From: an uncultured Alphaproteobacteria bacterium | GTDB taxonomy: Bacteria; Pseudomonadota; Alphaproteobacteria; RF32; CAG-239 | Length of the DNA stretch: 37,817 bases | Reading direction: 5' to 3' | Assembly (NCBI GenBank): GCA_944393215.1 | Contig: CALXZL010000011.1 | Location: 1-37,817 of the forward strand | In this document: positions 1-6,986 of the stretch, in pieces | Layout of the letters: each line of letters begins with the position of its first letter | Numbering within the stretch: position 1 is the stretch's first letter | Position numbers and translations under genes: made by a program | The notes under the pieces: generated by a model | The model's database searches: none | Told to the model about the DNA's origin: nothing | What the model saw: the letters and a program-made list of their open reading frames with translations, nothing else

Positions 1-77
1 CGGGACGTAGTTCAGCCTGGTAGAGCGCTTGCATGGGGTGCAAGATGTCGGAGGTTCGAATCCTCTCGTCCCGACCA
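1..77 (+). tRNA. tRNA-Pro (anticodon GGG)
   Basis: The sequence folds as a complete cloverleaf. The 7-bp acceptor stem CGGGACG/CGTCCCG is perfect. The anticodon stem CTTGC/GCAAG encloses the loop ATGGGGT, which places GGG at the anticodon and so reads proline CCC/CCU codons. The T-arm contains GGTTCGAATCC and the 3' CCA is encoded. It begins at the first base of the window, so its promoter is not visible. A Rho-independent terminator follows 12 bases later. Confidence 0.97.
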
Positions 78-89
78 GATAGAAAAAGG

Positions 90-113
90 CCTGCTGTTAA
101 AGCAGGTTTTTTT
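90..113 (+). terminator. Rho-independent terminator of tRNA-Pro
   Basis: The stem CCTGCT/AGCAGG with a 5-nt loop is followed at once by seven T residues. It lies 12 bases after the tRNA CCA end and should end that transcript. Confidence 0.85.
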
Positions 114-123
114 GTATCTGTTT

Positions 124-155
124 AGCGGGCGCAGGATTTGAACCTCCAAGGCGGA
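124..155 (-). other. tRNA 3'-end remnant (T-arm and acceptor-like)
   Basis: Read on the minus strand this segment contains GGAGGTTCAAATCCT followed by GCGCCCGC. That is the layout of a tRNA T-stem, T-loop and acceptor 3' strand. No matching D-arm, anticodon arm or 5' acceptor strand lies beside it, and there is no CCA. The 15-nt core at 133-147 is an inverted copy (14 of 15 identical) of bases 50-64 in the intact tRNA-Pro. It is most simply a decayed tRNA end of the kind left at integration sites; chance T-loop similarity remains possible. Confidence 0.4.
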
Positions 156-179
156 AAATGTCTTAAAATAACGATTTGC

Positions 180-213
180 AAAAAAAAGAGACACCTTAAT
201 TATGTGCCTCTTT
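180..213 (-). terminator. Rho-independent terminator after the 89-aa ORF
   Basis: On the minus strand the stem AAAGAGGCAC pairs with GTGTCTCTTT (one G-T wobble, 9-nt loop) and runs into a T8 tract. It lies 15 bases beyond the stop of the minus-strand ORF at 228-497. Because T residues also follow on the plus side, it may work in both directions. Confidence 0.7.
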
Positions 214-227
214 CAATTTTTTTGAGT

Positions 228-497
228 TTATTGTATCAATAAAACAATAAATTGTTGTTCTGACGGGATAGAAGGTTCATACACATAACCCTTACGCCCA
301 TCACGCAATATTCTCCACATTCCTGGAATATTTGTACTAATCTCCAACTCAATTTTTCCGTCAAGCTTCCATTGAGCAATAACGGTTTTGTTGCCGTTGA
401 TTGTTGAACTTGACTTGGAAAAGCCAAAACGCTTTCCTCTGGCGTCTACTGTGAAGGTTTTACTTTCTTTCAGTTCGTCTAAAAATATTCTTTCCAT
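228..497 (-). CDS. Hypothetical protein, 89 aa
   Basis: I do not recognise this protein. It is 89 residues, charged at the N-terminus (MERIFLDELKESK) and contains alternating strand-like stretches such as TVIAQWKLDGKIELEIS, so a small beta-rich fold is plausible. There is no signal peptide or membrane segment. The ATG start has no clear Shine-Dalgarno sequence; the upstream bases are almost all A and T. A good terminator follows the stop, which supports it being a transcribed unit. It sits between a tRNA remnant and a truncated acyltransferase gene, in AT-rich sequence unlike the core genes of the window, so horizontal origin is likely. Coding status is probable but not certain. Confidence 0.5.
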   Translation of the reverse strand: MERIFLDELKESKTFTVDARGKRFGFSKSSSTINGNKTVIAQWKLDGKIELEISTNIPGMWRILRDGRKGYVYEPSIPSEQQFIVLLIQ

Positions 498-688
498 AAA
501 TAAAAAAATAAAAGGTTTATAAAATAATTACTTTAGATGTTGGATATTATCATTATTTTTTCTTTTTTCAAGTGACTTTTAAACGGCTCGGTTAGTTTAG
601 ATCCGTATAAATATGTTTGTTTACTTAGTTTTTTATTAAAAAATATCAAATATACTATATATGATATTTATTTGAAAAGATTTTTAAA

Positions 689-1231
689 ATGGAAAAAATT
701 TGTGTTTATTTAACTAAAGAACAGTCCTTATTTTTAAAAGGATTAGCTATTTTTTTTATTCTTTCTCATAATTTTTTTCATTTATTTCCGCCAATTACAT
801 TTCAAAATGAAATGAGTTTTTATCCTCAATATTTTTCTCAATTTTTGCAAGATTTTGAATTGAAAAATATTATCAACTGCTTTTTTTCTTTTTTTGGTTT
901 TTATGGCGTTTATATTTTTATTTTTTTAAGTGGCTATGGATTAACTAAAAAATTTCAACAGAGGGATAATTCTCCTTTTTCTTTTATCATTAAACAGATA
1001 TTCAAAATTTATAAACTTTTATTGTTTTCTGTTGTTATCTATTTATTTCTAGCCGCCGAAATAAAGTTCAAAGGCTTGTTATATGTTTTGACTTTAAGTT
1101 CTAATTTTGATGCCGTTACATTATATGCCGCTTGCGGTCCTTGGTGGTTTTTTGCTTTAATTATCCAACTTTATTTACTTTTTTACTTTTTCTACAAAAT
1201 AATATCTTTGGCTAGTTTGGCTCTTGCTTAA
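689..1231 (+). pseudogene. Truncated acyltransferase-3 family membrane protein
   Basis: The N-terminal half looks like an OafA/YrhL-type acyltransferase 3, a polytopic inner-membrane family that O-acylates surface polysaccharides. Residues about 15-35 give the characteristic opening helix (LKGLAIFFILSHNFFHLF), followed by hydrophobic helices with FLSGYGL near residue 95 and a Trp-rich segment (GPWWFFALIIQLYLL) near 150. The family is normally about 330-400 residues and this one stops at 180, without the remaining helices. None of the three forward frames continues the protein beyond the stop. Base composition is extremely AT-rich, with runs of T, unlike its neighbours. I read it as a horizontally acquired, 3'-truncated gene. 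A functional short form is unlikely. Confidence 0.6.
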
Positions 1232-1268
1232 TTTTGCTTTTGCAATTCTCTCATATAAGCTTTTTAAT

Positions 1269-1598
1269 TTAAAAAAGCTTCAATAACTTCATAAAATACG
1301 GGGGCGGATTGTCTGTTTTGGCAAGGTTGTAGGCAATATAAGAAAGCATGATAAAATCTGTTTGCTTGATGTCTATTTTATCTTCTACCTGCTCATTATA
1401 GCGCTTAATCACCTCAACAGCTAAATTGCGGTTGATTTTATAGAGCGGAAAAAAGTCTAAATATTTGGGCTCAACAACTGCATTGGCAAAGTCAATTATG
1501 CCGACCAAAGCCCTCACCTCGCCTTTATATCCGGCTTTTGCAATTATCTCTTTTATCAAATTGATGTCTTGCACTTTCTCTTTGGTTAAATAATTCAT
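1269..1598 (-). CDS. Hypothetical protein, 109 aa, translationally coupled
   Basis: The start chosen is the ATG encoding MNYLTKEK. It overlaps the stop of the preceding gene as TAATG and is preceded by GAGGAGCG, a good ribosome-binding site inside the upstream gene. A longer reading frame reaches back to 1700 but would lie wholly inside the neighbour in another frame. The product is predicted to be soluble and mostly helical, with no motif I recognise. The tight coupling suggests it works with the 165-aa protein, for example as a partner or immunity protein, but nothing in the sequence proves this. It is the last gene of a possible four-gene unit with the ABC exporters. Confidence 0.7.
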   Translation of the reverse strand: MNYLTKEKVQDINLIKEIIAKAGYKGEVRALVGIIDFANAVVEPKYLDFFPLYKINRNLAVEVIKRYNEQVEDKIDIKQTDFIMLSYIAYNLAKTDNPPPYFMKLLKLF

Positions 1599-2095
1599 TA
1601 TCGCTCCTCTTTGATAAACTCTGCCGGAATGATGCCGTCTTTTAAGACCAGCATATAATGTTTTATCACGCTGAATATCAGCCCTTTGGAAGAATCGCAT
1701 TTATGCCATGGCAGAGGCGACATATCAATTTCATCTTTTGAAACCTGATAAAATTGCTCATTTGTACCGCTTGCTTCCGAGCCGTCTTTGCACCAGATAG
1801 ATTCAACCAAGCCGGCATTAATTAAGTCTTCCAGCTCAAAAGAATATAAAATGCTTTTATCTACCAAAGCTTTTAACACTTTATCATTTCCCTGCCAAGA
1901 AATCGGCTCGGTCAAGCAAGAGATAGTGCGGCTTCTCCCTGCAAAAGTTTTTTCCAACCAGTTTATTATATCTTCTTTTTTATCCGAACCTACGCGCTTA
2001 ACGTAAGAATGCAAGTTGCGGTCAATTTTGGAAATGGACTTTATTCCCTCTTCCAAAACCGTATTTTCTTTTGGTGCATAGTGATATAAGCGCAT
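1598..2095 (-). CDS. Hypothetical protein, 165 aa
   Basis: I cannot assign a family. The N-terminus reads MRLYHYAPKENTVLEEGIKS, which resembles the opening of several ADP-ribosyltransferase-fold proteins (a Tyr/His-rich first strand, then a helix ending in EEGI), and a later segment reads SGTNEQFYQVSKDEID. That resemblance is by eye only. No signal peptide or transmembrane helix is present. A strong AGGGAGAG ribosome-binding site precedes the ATG and overlaps the end of the upstream ABC gene, leaving only 16 bases between them. The downstream 109-aa gene starts on its stop codon. The arrangement suggests one transcript with the exporter pair. Confidence 0.75.
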   Translation of the reverse strand: MRLYHYAPKENTVLEEGIKSISKIDRNLHSYVKRVGSDKKEDIINWLEKTFAGRSRTISCLTEPISWQGNDKVLKALVDKSILYSFELEDLINAGLVESIWCKDGSEASGTNEQFYQVSKDEIDMSPLPWHKCDSSKGLIFSVIKHYMLVLKDGIIPAEFIKEER

Positions 2096-2111
2096 TTTTT
2101 ATTCTCTCCCT

Positions 2112-3857
2112 TTAAGCCTGCAGGTTCCAGAGTTTGGCGAATTTGCCTTGTTTATCAAGAAGCTCTTTCGGGGTACCGACCTCGATGATTTTGCCTTCTT
2201 CCATGACCACGATTTTATCCATATTCTTCAAGGTGGACAAACGGTGCGCCACGGCAATCACGGTTTTGTCTTTTATCAATTTTTGCAAAGAAGATTGAAT
2301 GAATTTTTCCGATTTGCTGTCCAAAGCCGAAGTGGCTTCATCGAGCAGCAAAATCTTACTGTTCTTCAAAATAGCCCTTGCAATCCCTACCCTTTGTCTT
2401 TGACCGCCCGAGAGTTTGACCCCCTTATCCCCGACCAGGGTTTTATAACCTTGCGGCAAATCTTTCACAAACTCGGTGATGAAAGATTTTTTTGCTGCAT
2501 CTTCAATTTCTTTTTGCGTGACCTTAAAGCTGCCATAGCTCATATTCTCCGCCAAGCTCCGATGAAACAATGTGGTATCTTGCGGAATAAATGACACTGC
2601 CTCATGCAAGCTTTCTTGCGTGACCAAAGCCACATCTTGCCCGTCTATATAAACCGAGCCTTGCGGCGTGTTCACAAGTCGTTGCAACACATGAAGCAAG
2701 GTGGTTTTGCCACCGCCGGACATGCCGACAATGCCGATTTTTTCTCCTGACTTTATCTTCAGGCTAAAATTATCAATCGTCGGCTTTTTATGATTATACA
2801 TAAAGGTCAAGTTTTTGAACTCAATCTCTCCGGCTTTCACTTTAAGCTTCTTGGCGTTCGGCGCATCGACAAACTCCGGCTTTTCATTTAAAAGTTTTAT
2901 ATTGCTCTGCAACTTAAACAACTCGGTTCGGTAATACAGCCAATGCGCGGAAATCTGACTCAAAATAGAACTCATGCTTCTTCCCGCCGTCAGCAGATAT
3001 ACCACATTACCAACGTTGATAATGCCTTTTGCCCATAAAACAACGGCATAAATAATCATGGCTGTATCAAAAAGCATTACGGCAATATCAACCAGCATAT
3101 AATTTTTATTTCTAAGCCAAGCGTTTTTGCGCATGGTCTTGGCAACAAGCGCATAATCTTTGCCGAGCTTTTTCAGCTCTCTGCTCAAGCTTCCGAAAAT
3201 CTTTAAGACCAGATAATTGCTTATCATATTGGTGGTCTTGCCAAAGACTTTGTTCTTCATATTTTCCTGCTGTTTGGATGCCTGTTTGGTATTGGCGGAA
3301 AGCTTATGAAAAAAAACAAGTAATAATGCAGAGGCTATCACATAAACTATTGCCATCGGCAGATAAATCTTACCGATAAAACACAAGCTTATTATCAACG
3401 ACCAGAGAGCCAAATTGGCAAAGACTAAAGTATCGCCGATTGAGCTCCAGGCTGCGGTGGTGCGGCGAGAGCCGTCTATTTTGCCGTAAACATTTCCGGC
3501 GGAATTTTTGCTCCAGAAATTTTTGTGCAAGCCCAAAACACCCACAAACAAATCTTTTCTGACCTTAATGCCTAAAGGTGAAATAAGTTTGTGTTGCATA
3601 ATATACATAGTCAGCATCATCAAAATATTGCTACCTACCAGCACAACTGCCAAAAAGATAAAAGTATTAATTAAATTTTGCCATGCTATCTCACTAATGT
3701 CTCCGGCGTTGAGTATATTGACAATATCGCTCACATACCACGGGGCAAGTTGTCCGCAGAGTGCTATTAACGGCACTAAAATAAAAATCACCGCAAAACG
3801 AAATTTGACCGGCATATAATATTGCTTCAAAAAGCTCCAAAGTGAATTATTGTTCAT
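2112..3857 (-). CDS. ABC exporter half-transporter (TMD-NBD), second of a pair
   Basis: This 581-residue protein fuses an exporter-type transmembrane domain (hydrophobic helices at about 18-40, 64-90, 145-185 and 255-290) to a nucleotide-binding domain. The ATPase motifs are intact: Walker A GMSGGGKT at 378-385, signature LSGGQ at 482-486, Walker B ILLLDEA at 502-508 and the switch histidine at 538. It is an inner-membrane ATP-driven exporter subunit and probably forms a heterodimer with the homologue encoded just upstream, whose reading frame it overlaps by 11 bases. The ATG is preceded by AAGGAG. Substrate cannot be deduced; lipids, peptides and drugs are all possible in this superfamily. 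The NBD is close to that of its partner, as expected from duplication. Confidence 0.92.
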   Translation of the reverse strand: MNNNSLWSFLKQYYMPVKFRFAVIFILVPLIALCGQLAPWYVSDIVNILNAGDISEIAWQNLINTFIFLAVVLVGSNILMMLTMYIMQHKLISPLGIKVRKDLFVGVLGLHKNFWSKNSAGNVYGKIDGSRRTTAAWSSIGDTLVFANLALWSLIISLCFIGKIYLPMAIVYVIASALLLVFFHKLSANTKQASKQQENMKNKVFGKTTNMISNYLVLKIFGSLSRELKKLGKDYALVAKTMRKNAWLRNKNYMLVDIAVMLFDTAMIIYAVVLWAKGIINVGNVVYLLTAGRSMSSILSQISAHWLYYRTELFKLQSNIKLLNEKPEFVDAPNAKKLKVKAGEIEFKNLTFMYNHKKPTIDNFSLKIKSGEKIGIVGMSGGGKTTLLHVLQRLVNTPQGSVYIDGQDVALVTQESLHEAVSFIPQDTTLFHRSLAENMSYGSFKVTQKEIEDAAKKSFITEFVKDLPQGYKTLVGDKGVKLSGGQRQRVGIARAILKNSKILLLDEATSALDSKSEKFIQSSLQKLIKDKTVIAVAHRLSTLKNMDKIVVMEEGKIIEVGTPKELLDKQGKFAKLWNLQA

Positions 3858-5607
3858 TTTTTTCTCCTTTGAGTTTTTGCAATTTCCAATATTGCCAGAA
3901 TTTGCCTTTCTTTTTTAACAACTCATCCAGCTTGCCGTCTTCGACGATTTTGCCTTTTTCCATTACGATTATTCTATCCATATTCTTCAAGGTGGACAGG
4001 CGGTGCGCCACGGCAATCACGGTTTTATCTTTGAGCATATTTTCAATGGCTTTTTGAATATAAAATTCCGACTCACTATCCAATGCTGAAGTGGCTTCAT
4101 CCAGAATCAAAATCGGGGCATCTTTCAACAAAGCCCTTGCAATGGAAATGCGTTGCATTTGTCCGCCCGAAAGTTGATTTTGCGCATTTAATATAGTCTG
4201 ATAACCATTCGGCAGTTCTTCAATAAACGTATCGGCAAATGCCTCTGCCGCGGCTTGCTTTATATCTTCATCTTTTGCCGTTGGCTTACCGTAAGCAATA
4301 TTTTCAGCAATCGAGCGCTCAAGCAAGGCGGAAGTTTGCGGCACGTAACTGATTTGTTGATGCAGGCTTTCTTGCGTGACGTTTTTGATATTTTGCCCGT
4401 CAATCAATATTTCTCCGCCTTTTACATCATAAAAACGCTGTAGCAGATTGATTAAGGTTGATTTTCCGCCGCCGGACATGCCGACCACCCCAACCTTTTG
4501 TCCGGCAGGAATTTGCAAGTTGAAATGATTGAACAGCGGCTTACCACCTTTATAAGCAAAGCAGATATCTTTAAGCTCAATCGTCCCTTCTTTGACTTTC
4601 AACGCTCCGGCGTTTTTATCATCGACAATCTCGTGCGGGGTGCTGAACGGAATCAGATTTGTTTTCATTTCGGCAAAAGCCGAGCTATAGACAATCGTCC
4701 TATGAATGAGCCATGAAACCGTGCCTGCCATATCTTGCAACAAAAAGAAAATCAAAACCACATCAGCGGTATTTATGCTTTTATCTTTCCACAGAATCAG
4801 TGCATAAAGGACAAAAGCAAGATAAACAACATGAAAATAAATCTTTTCTCCTTGAGTTTGCAACATTTCTACATCAACTGATTTATTGGTCTTTATCATT
4901 TCTTCTTGCATAACTTTGTCGGCACGTCTTTGCTCATATTTAAAACCATTAAACAAGCGCACAAAAAAGTGATTTTGCAAGGCATCAATCATCTGCCCGC
5001 TGACTTTGCTTCTGGCCTCGGTCATTTCAGCACGTAAGTTCATGGATAATCTGCCGATTTTGAGCAAAACTACAACCGATACCAACACGCATGCCACAAA
5101 ATAAAGCGAGAATGTGACATTTACAATTGCCAACATCACAAAAATTACAATCATTTTGAAAACATATGACAGATAATATAACGCAGATTGATAAAAATTT
5201 GCGCTTTCGGATAAGGCATTGCTTTTTTGTGCCAAAGAACCTGCCATATTATCGGAAAAATAGCTCAAGGAGTGACCGTTGATATATTGAAAGCAGTCTT
5301 TACTCATTTGCTCAAAAACACGCGGACGAAAAACTAATTCCGTGAGCAAATTAAATAAAACAAACAAGATTTTGGCAAGCAATGTTGTTGCCACAACTCC
5401 TGCCAACAACCACCATATCGAATCGGCGATATCAGCAAATTTGACATTTTCGCCAAACAAGCCAACCATTTTGGAAAAAAACCACGGAGAGAGTTTTTGA
5501 GAGACAACCATAATCACGCAACAAGCACAGATGAAAAAAAATAATTTTTTGTTCCGTAGAGCATAGCGCCATAAAAAAACAAACGGATTACTCGGGAAAG
5601 GCTGCAT
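3847..5607 (-). CDS. ABC exporter half-transporter (TMD-NBD), first of a pair
   Basis: This is a 586-residue TMD-NBD fusion of the exporter type. Hydrophobic helices lie at about 20-40, 64-90, 140-183 and 255-300. Walker A GMSGGGKS is at 376-383, signature LSGGQ at 479-483, Walker B ILILDEA at 499-505 and the switch histidine in AVAHRLS near 535. Both this protein and its overlapping partner keep a full set of catalytic residues, so each NBD could hydrolyse ATP. The ATG has AAGGAA at a suitable distance. The gene opens a minus-strand unit that continues with the second ABC gene and two small unknown genes. The 162 bases upstream are shared with the divergent oxidoreductase gene. Confidence 0.92.
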   Translation of the reverse strand: MQPFPSNPFVFLWRYALRNKKLFFFICACCVIMVVSQKLSPWFFSKMVGLFGENVKFADIADSIWWLLAGVVATTLLAKILFVLFNLLTELVFRPRVFEQMSKDCFQYINGHSLSYFSDNMAGSLAQKSNALSESANFYQSALYYLSYVFKMIVIFVMLAIVNVTFSLYFVACVLVSVVVLLKIGRLSMNLRAEMTEARSKVSGQMIDALQNHFFVRLFNGFKYEQRRADKVMQEEMIKTNKSVDVEMLQTQGEKIYFHVVYLAFVLYALILWKDKSINTADVVLIFFLLQDMAGTVSWLIHRTIVYSSAFAEMKTNLIPFSTPHEIVDDKNAGALKVKEGTIELKDICFAYKGGKPLFNHFNLQIPAGQKVGVVGMSGGGKSTLINLLQRFYDVKGGEILIDGQNIKNVTQESLHQQISYVPQTSALLERSIAENIAYGKPTAKDEDIKQAAAEAFADTFIEELPNGYQTILNAQNQLSGGQMQRISIARALLKDAPILILDEATSALDSESEFYIQKAIENMLKDKTVIAVAHRLSTLKNMDRIIVMEKGKIVEDGKLDELLKKKGKFWQYWKLQKLKGEKNEQ

Positions 5608-5705
5608 TTAATATTCCTTAAAAATTCAAAATTTGCAGTTAATATATCATAATTTTTTTGTACTAACAACTTTTAATTATTTTGCCGATAATATTTTATT
5701 GCTTG

Positions 5706-5734
5706 TTGAAACTCTTTCATTTTGATGTTATTTT
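5706..5734 (+). promoter_or_regulatory. Candidate sigma-70 promoter for the GltD-like gene
   Basis: TTGAAA (-35) and TATTTT (-10) are separated by exactly 17 bases, predicting a transcription start near 5741. This lies after the upstream ATG at 5722 and before the ATG at 5770, so it supports the later start for the gene. Confidence 0.5.
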
Positions 5735-5769
5735 CTTTGTTAGATTTAACGTTAATTTTGAAAAATAAA

Positions 5770-6945
5770 ATGGCTGAAAATAAATCAATTTATCTTTCTA
5801 AACCACAGTTAGAAGCAGAACTCAATCGTTGTTTGAACTGCAAAAATATGCCTTGTATGAAGGCTTGTCCGGTGCACTGTAACCCGCAAGCTTTTATTGC
5901 CGCCGCTAAAGAAGGCAACGGTGAACTCTCGGCTAAACTTATTTCCGATGAAAATCCGTTCGGGCAAACTTGCGGTCTTATTTGCCCCGATAAGTTTTGT
6001 ATGAAAGCTTGCACCCGTCGATTGATAGATTTTCCTATCAACATTACCAAAGTGCAAGCCACACTCATGGAAAAATTCCGCAATTTTAAATATGATTATT
6101 CCAATGTTGTGCCAAACGGTAAAAAAATTGCCATCATCGGCGCCGGGCCATCGGGCATTGCCGCGGCTTATTTTTTGGCGCGTAACGGCTTTAAATGCGT
6201 GATTTTTGAACGGGGCAATCAAATCGGCGGTGCTCTCAACCTCATTCCGCATGAACGCCTACCGAAAGATGCTATTTTGAAAGATTGGGAATTTGTCAAT
6301 AATTCTGATTTGATTTCCGTTGTTTTTGAATCTGATATTTCTAACCCTTCTGAGCTTTTCTCTCAAGGTTTTGATGAAGTATTGATTGCCGGTGGCGAAC
6401 CCAACTGTGCCAAACTCAATATCGAAGGCGAAGATTTGGCTGTTTCTTACCTTGACTATTTGGCAAAACCCGAAAAATATATTACTTCGGGCAATGTGGC
6501 GGTTATCGGCGGCGGCAATGTGGCGGCTGATTGCGCGATTGTGGCGCAAGCCCAAGGTGCCGTATATGTGGAAATGTTTGTGCGTCGCGGTTTGTCGGAT
6601 ATGAAAATTACCCCTGCCGAAAGGCACGAGATTTTGGAACGCAAAATTAATGTTTCTGCCGGGACAAGCCCTGATAAAATCATCAAAACCGGCGAAAAAT
6701 ATTCTCTCTTTGTTCACAAAAATCGCTTCAACGGAGAAAAATGGGAGCCGATTTCCGATACTTCGGTTGAGCTCCCCGATTTTGATTTGATTATTCGCGC
6801 CATTGGTGCCAAAGCTGATGAAAAGCAATTTGACTCTCGGCTCATTTATATCGGTGATTGCAAAACCGGCGGCTCAACCTTGGTGGAAGCTATGGCAGAT
6901 GCCAAGAATACTGCTTTTGAGCTCATCAAAAAATATCAAGCATAA
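5770..6945 (+). CDS. GltD/PreT-like Fe-S flavoprotein oxidoreductase
   Basis: The 391-residue product has the architecture of the glutamate synthase small subunit / dihydropyrimidine dehydrogenase PreT family. An N-terminal helical domain carries two cysteine clusters (C21, C24, C29, C33 and C68, C72, C77, C81) that bind 4Fe-4S centres. An FAD-binding Rossmann motif GAGPSG follows at 124-129, then an NAD(P)-binding GGGNVA near 247, and a C-terminal FAD contact segment IGDCKTGGSTLVEA. It should pass electrons from NAD(P)H through FAD to an Fe-S partner. It is shorter than GltD (about 470), and no large glutamate synthase subunit or PreA partner lies nearby, so its acceptor is unknown. I preferred the second ATG because the domain begins right after it and a promoter overlaps the first. 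No clear ribosome-binding site is visible. Confidence 0.85.
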   Translation: MAENKSIYLSKPQLEAELNRCLNCKNMPCMKACPVHCNPQAFIAAAKEGNGELSAKLISDENPFGQTCGLICPDKFCMKACTRRLIDFPINITKVQATLMEKFRNFKYDYSNVVPNGKKIAIIGAGPSGIAAAYFLARNGFKCVIFERGNQIGGALNLIPHERLPKDAILKDWEFVNNSDLISVVFESDISNPSELFSQGFDEVLIAGGEPNCAKLNIEGEDLAVSYLDYLAKPEKYITSGNVAVIGGGNVAADCAIVAQAQGAVYVEMFVRRGLSDMKITPAERHEILERKINVSAGTSPDKIIKTGEKYSLFVHKNRFNGEKWEPISDTSVELPDFDLIIRAIGAKADEKQFDSRLIYIGDCKTGGSTLVEAMADAKNTAFELIKKYQA

Positions 6946-6947
6946 AA

Positions 6948-6983
6948 AAAACGACCGTTTGGTAACAAAACGGTCGTTTTTTT
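6948..6983. terminator. Bidirectional terminator
   Basis: The 13-bp stem AAAACGACCGTTT/AAACGGTCGTTTT is perfect, with a 7-nt loop, A residues on its left and T residues on its right. It sits between the convergent ends of the GltD-like gene and the 511-aa gene and can serve both. Confidence 0.85.
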
Positions 6984-6986
6984 CTT

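Noticed and set aside
12-194. Minus-strand 60-aa reading frame over the tRNA
   Set aside because: It is an antisense reading of tRNA-Pro and the tRNA remnant (the familiar REDSNLRHLAPHASALPG artefact), with no ribosome-binding site.
1599-1700. N-terminal extension of the 109-aa gene
   Set aside because: Lies inside the 165-aa gene in another frame. The TAATG start with GAGGAGCG upstream is far more credible.
5722-5769. Earlier ATG for the GltD-like gene
   Set aside because: A promoter with -10 at 5729-5734 would start transcription after it, and the family domain begins at the ATG at 5770.
6259-6828. 189-aa minus-strand reading frame
   Set aside because: Lies wholly antisense within the GltD-like gene, whose cofactor motifs prove the plus-strand frame.
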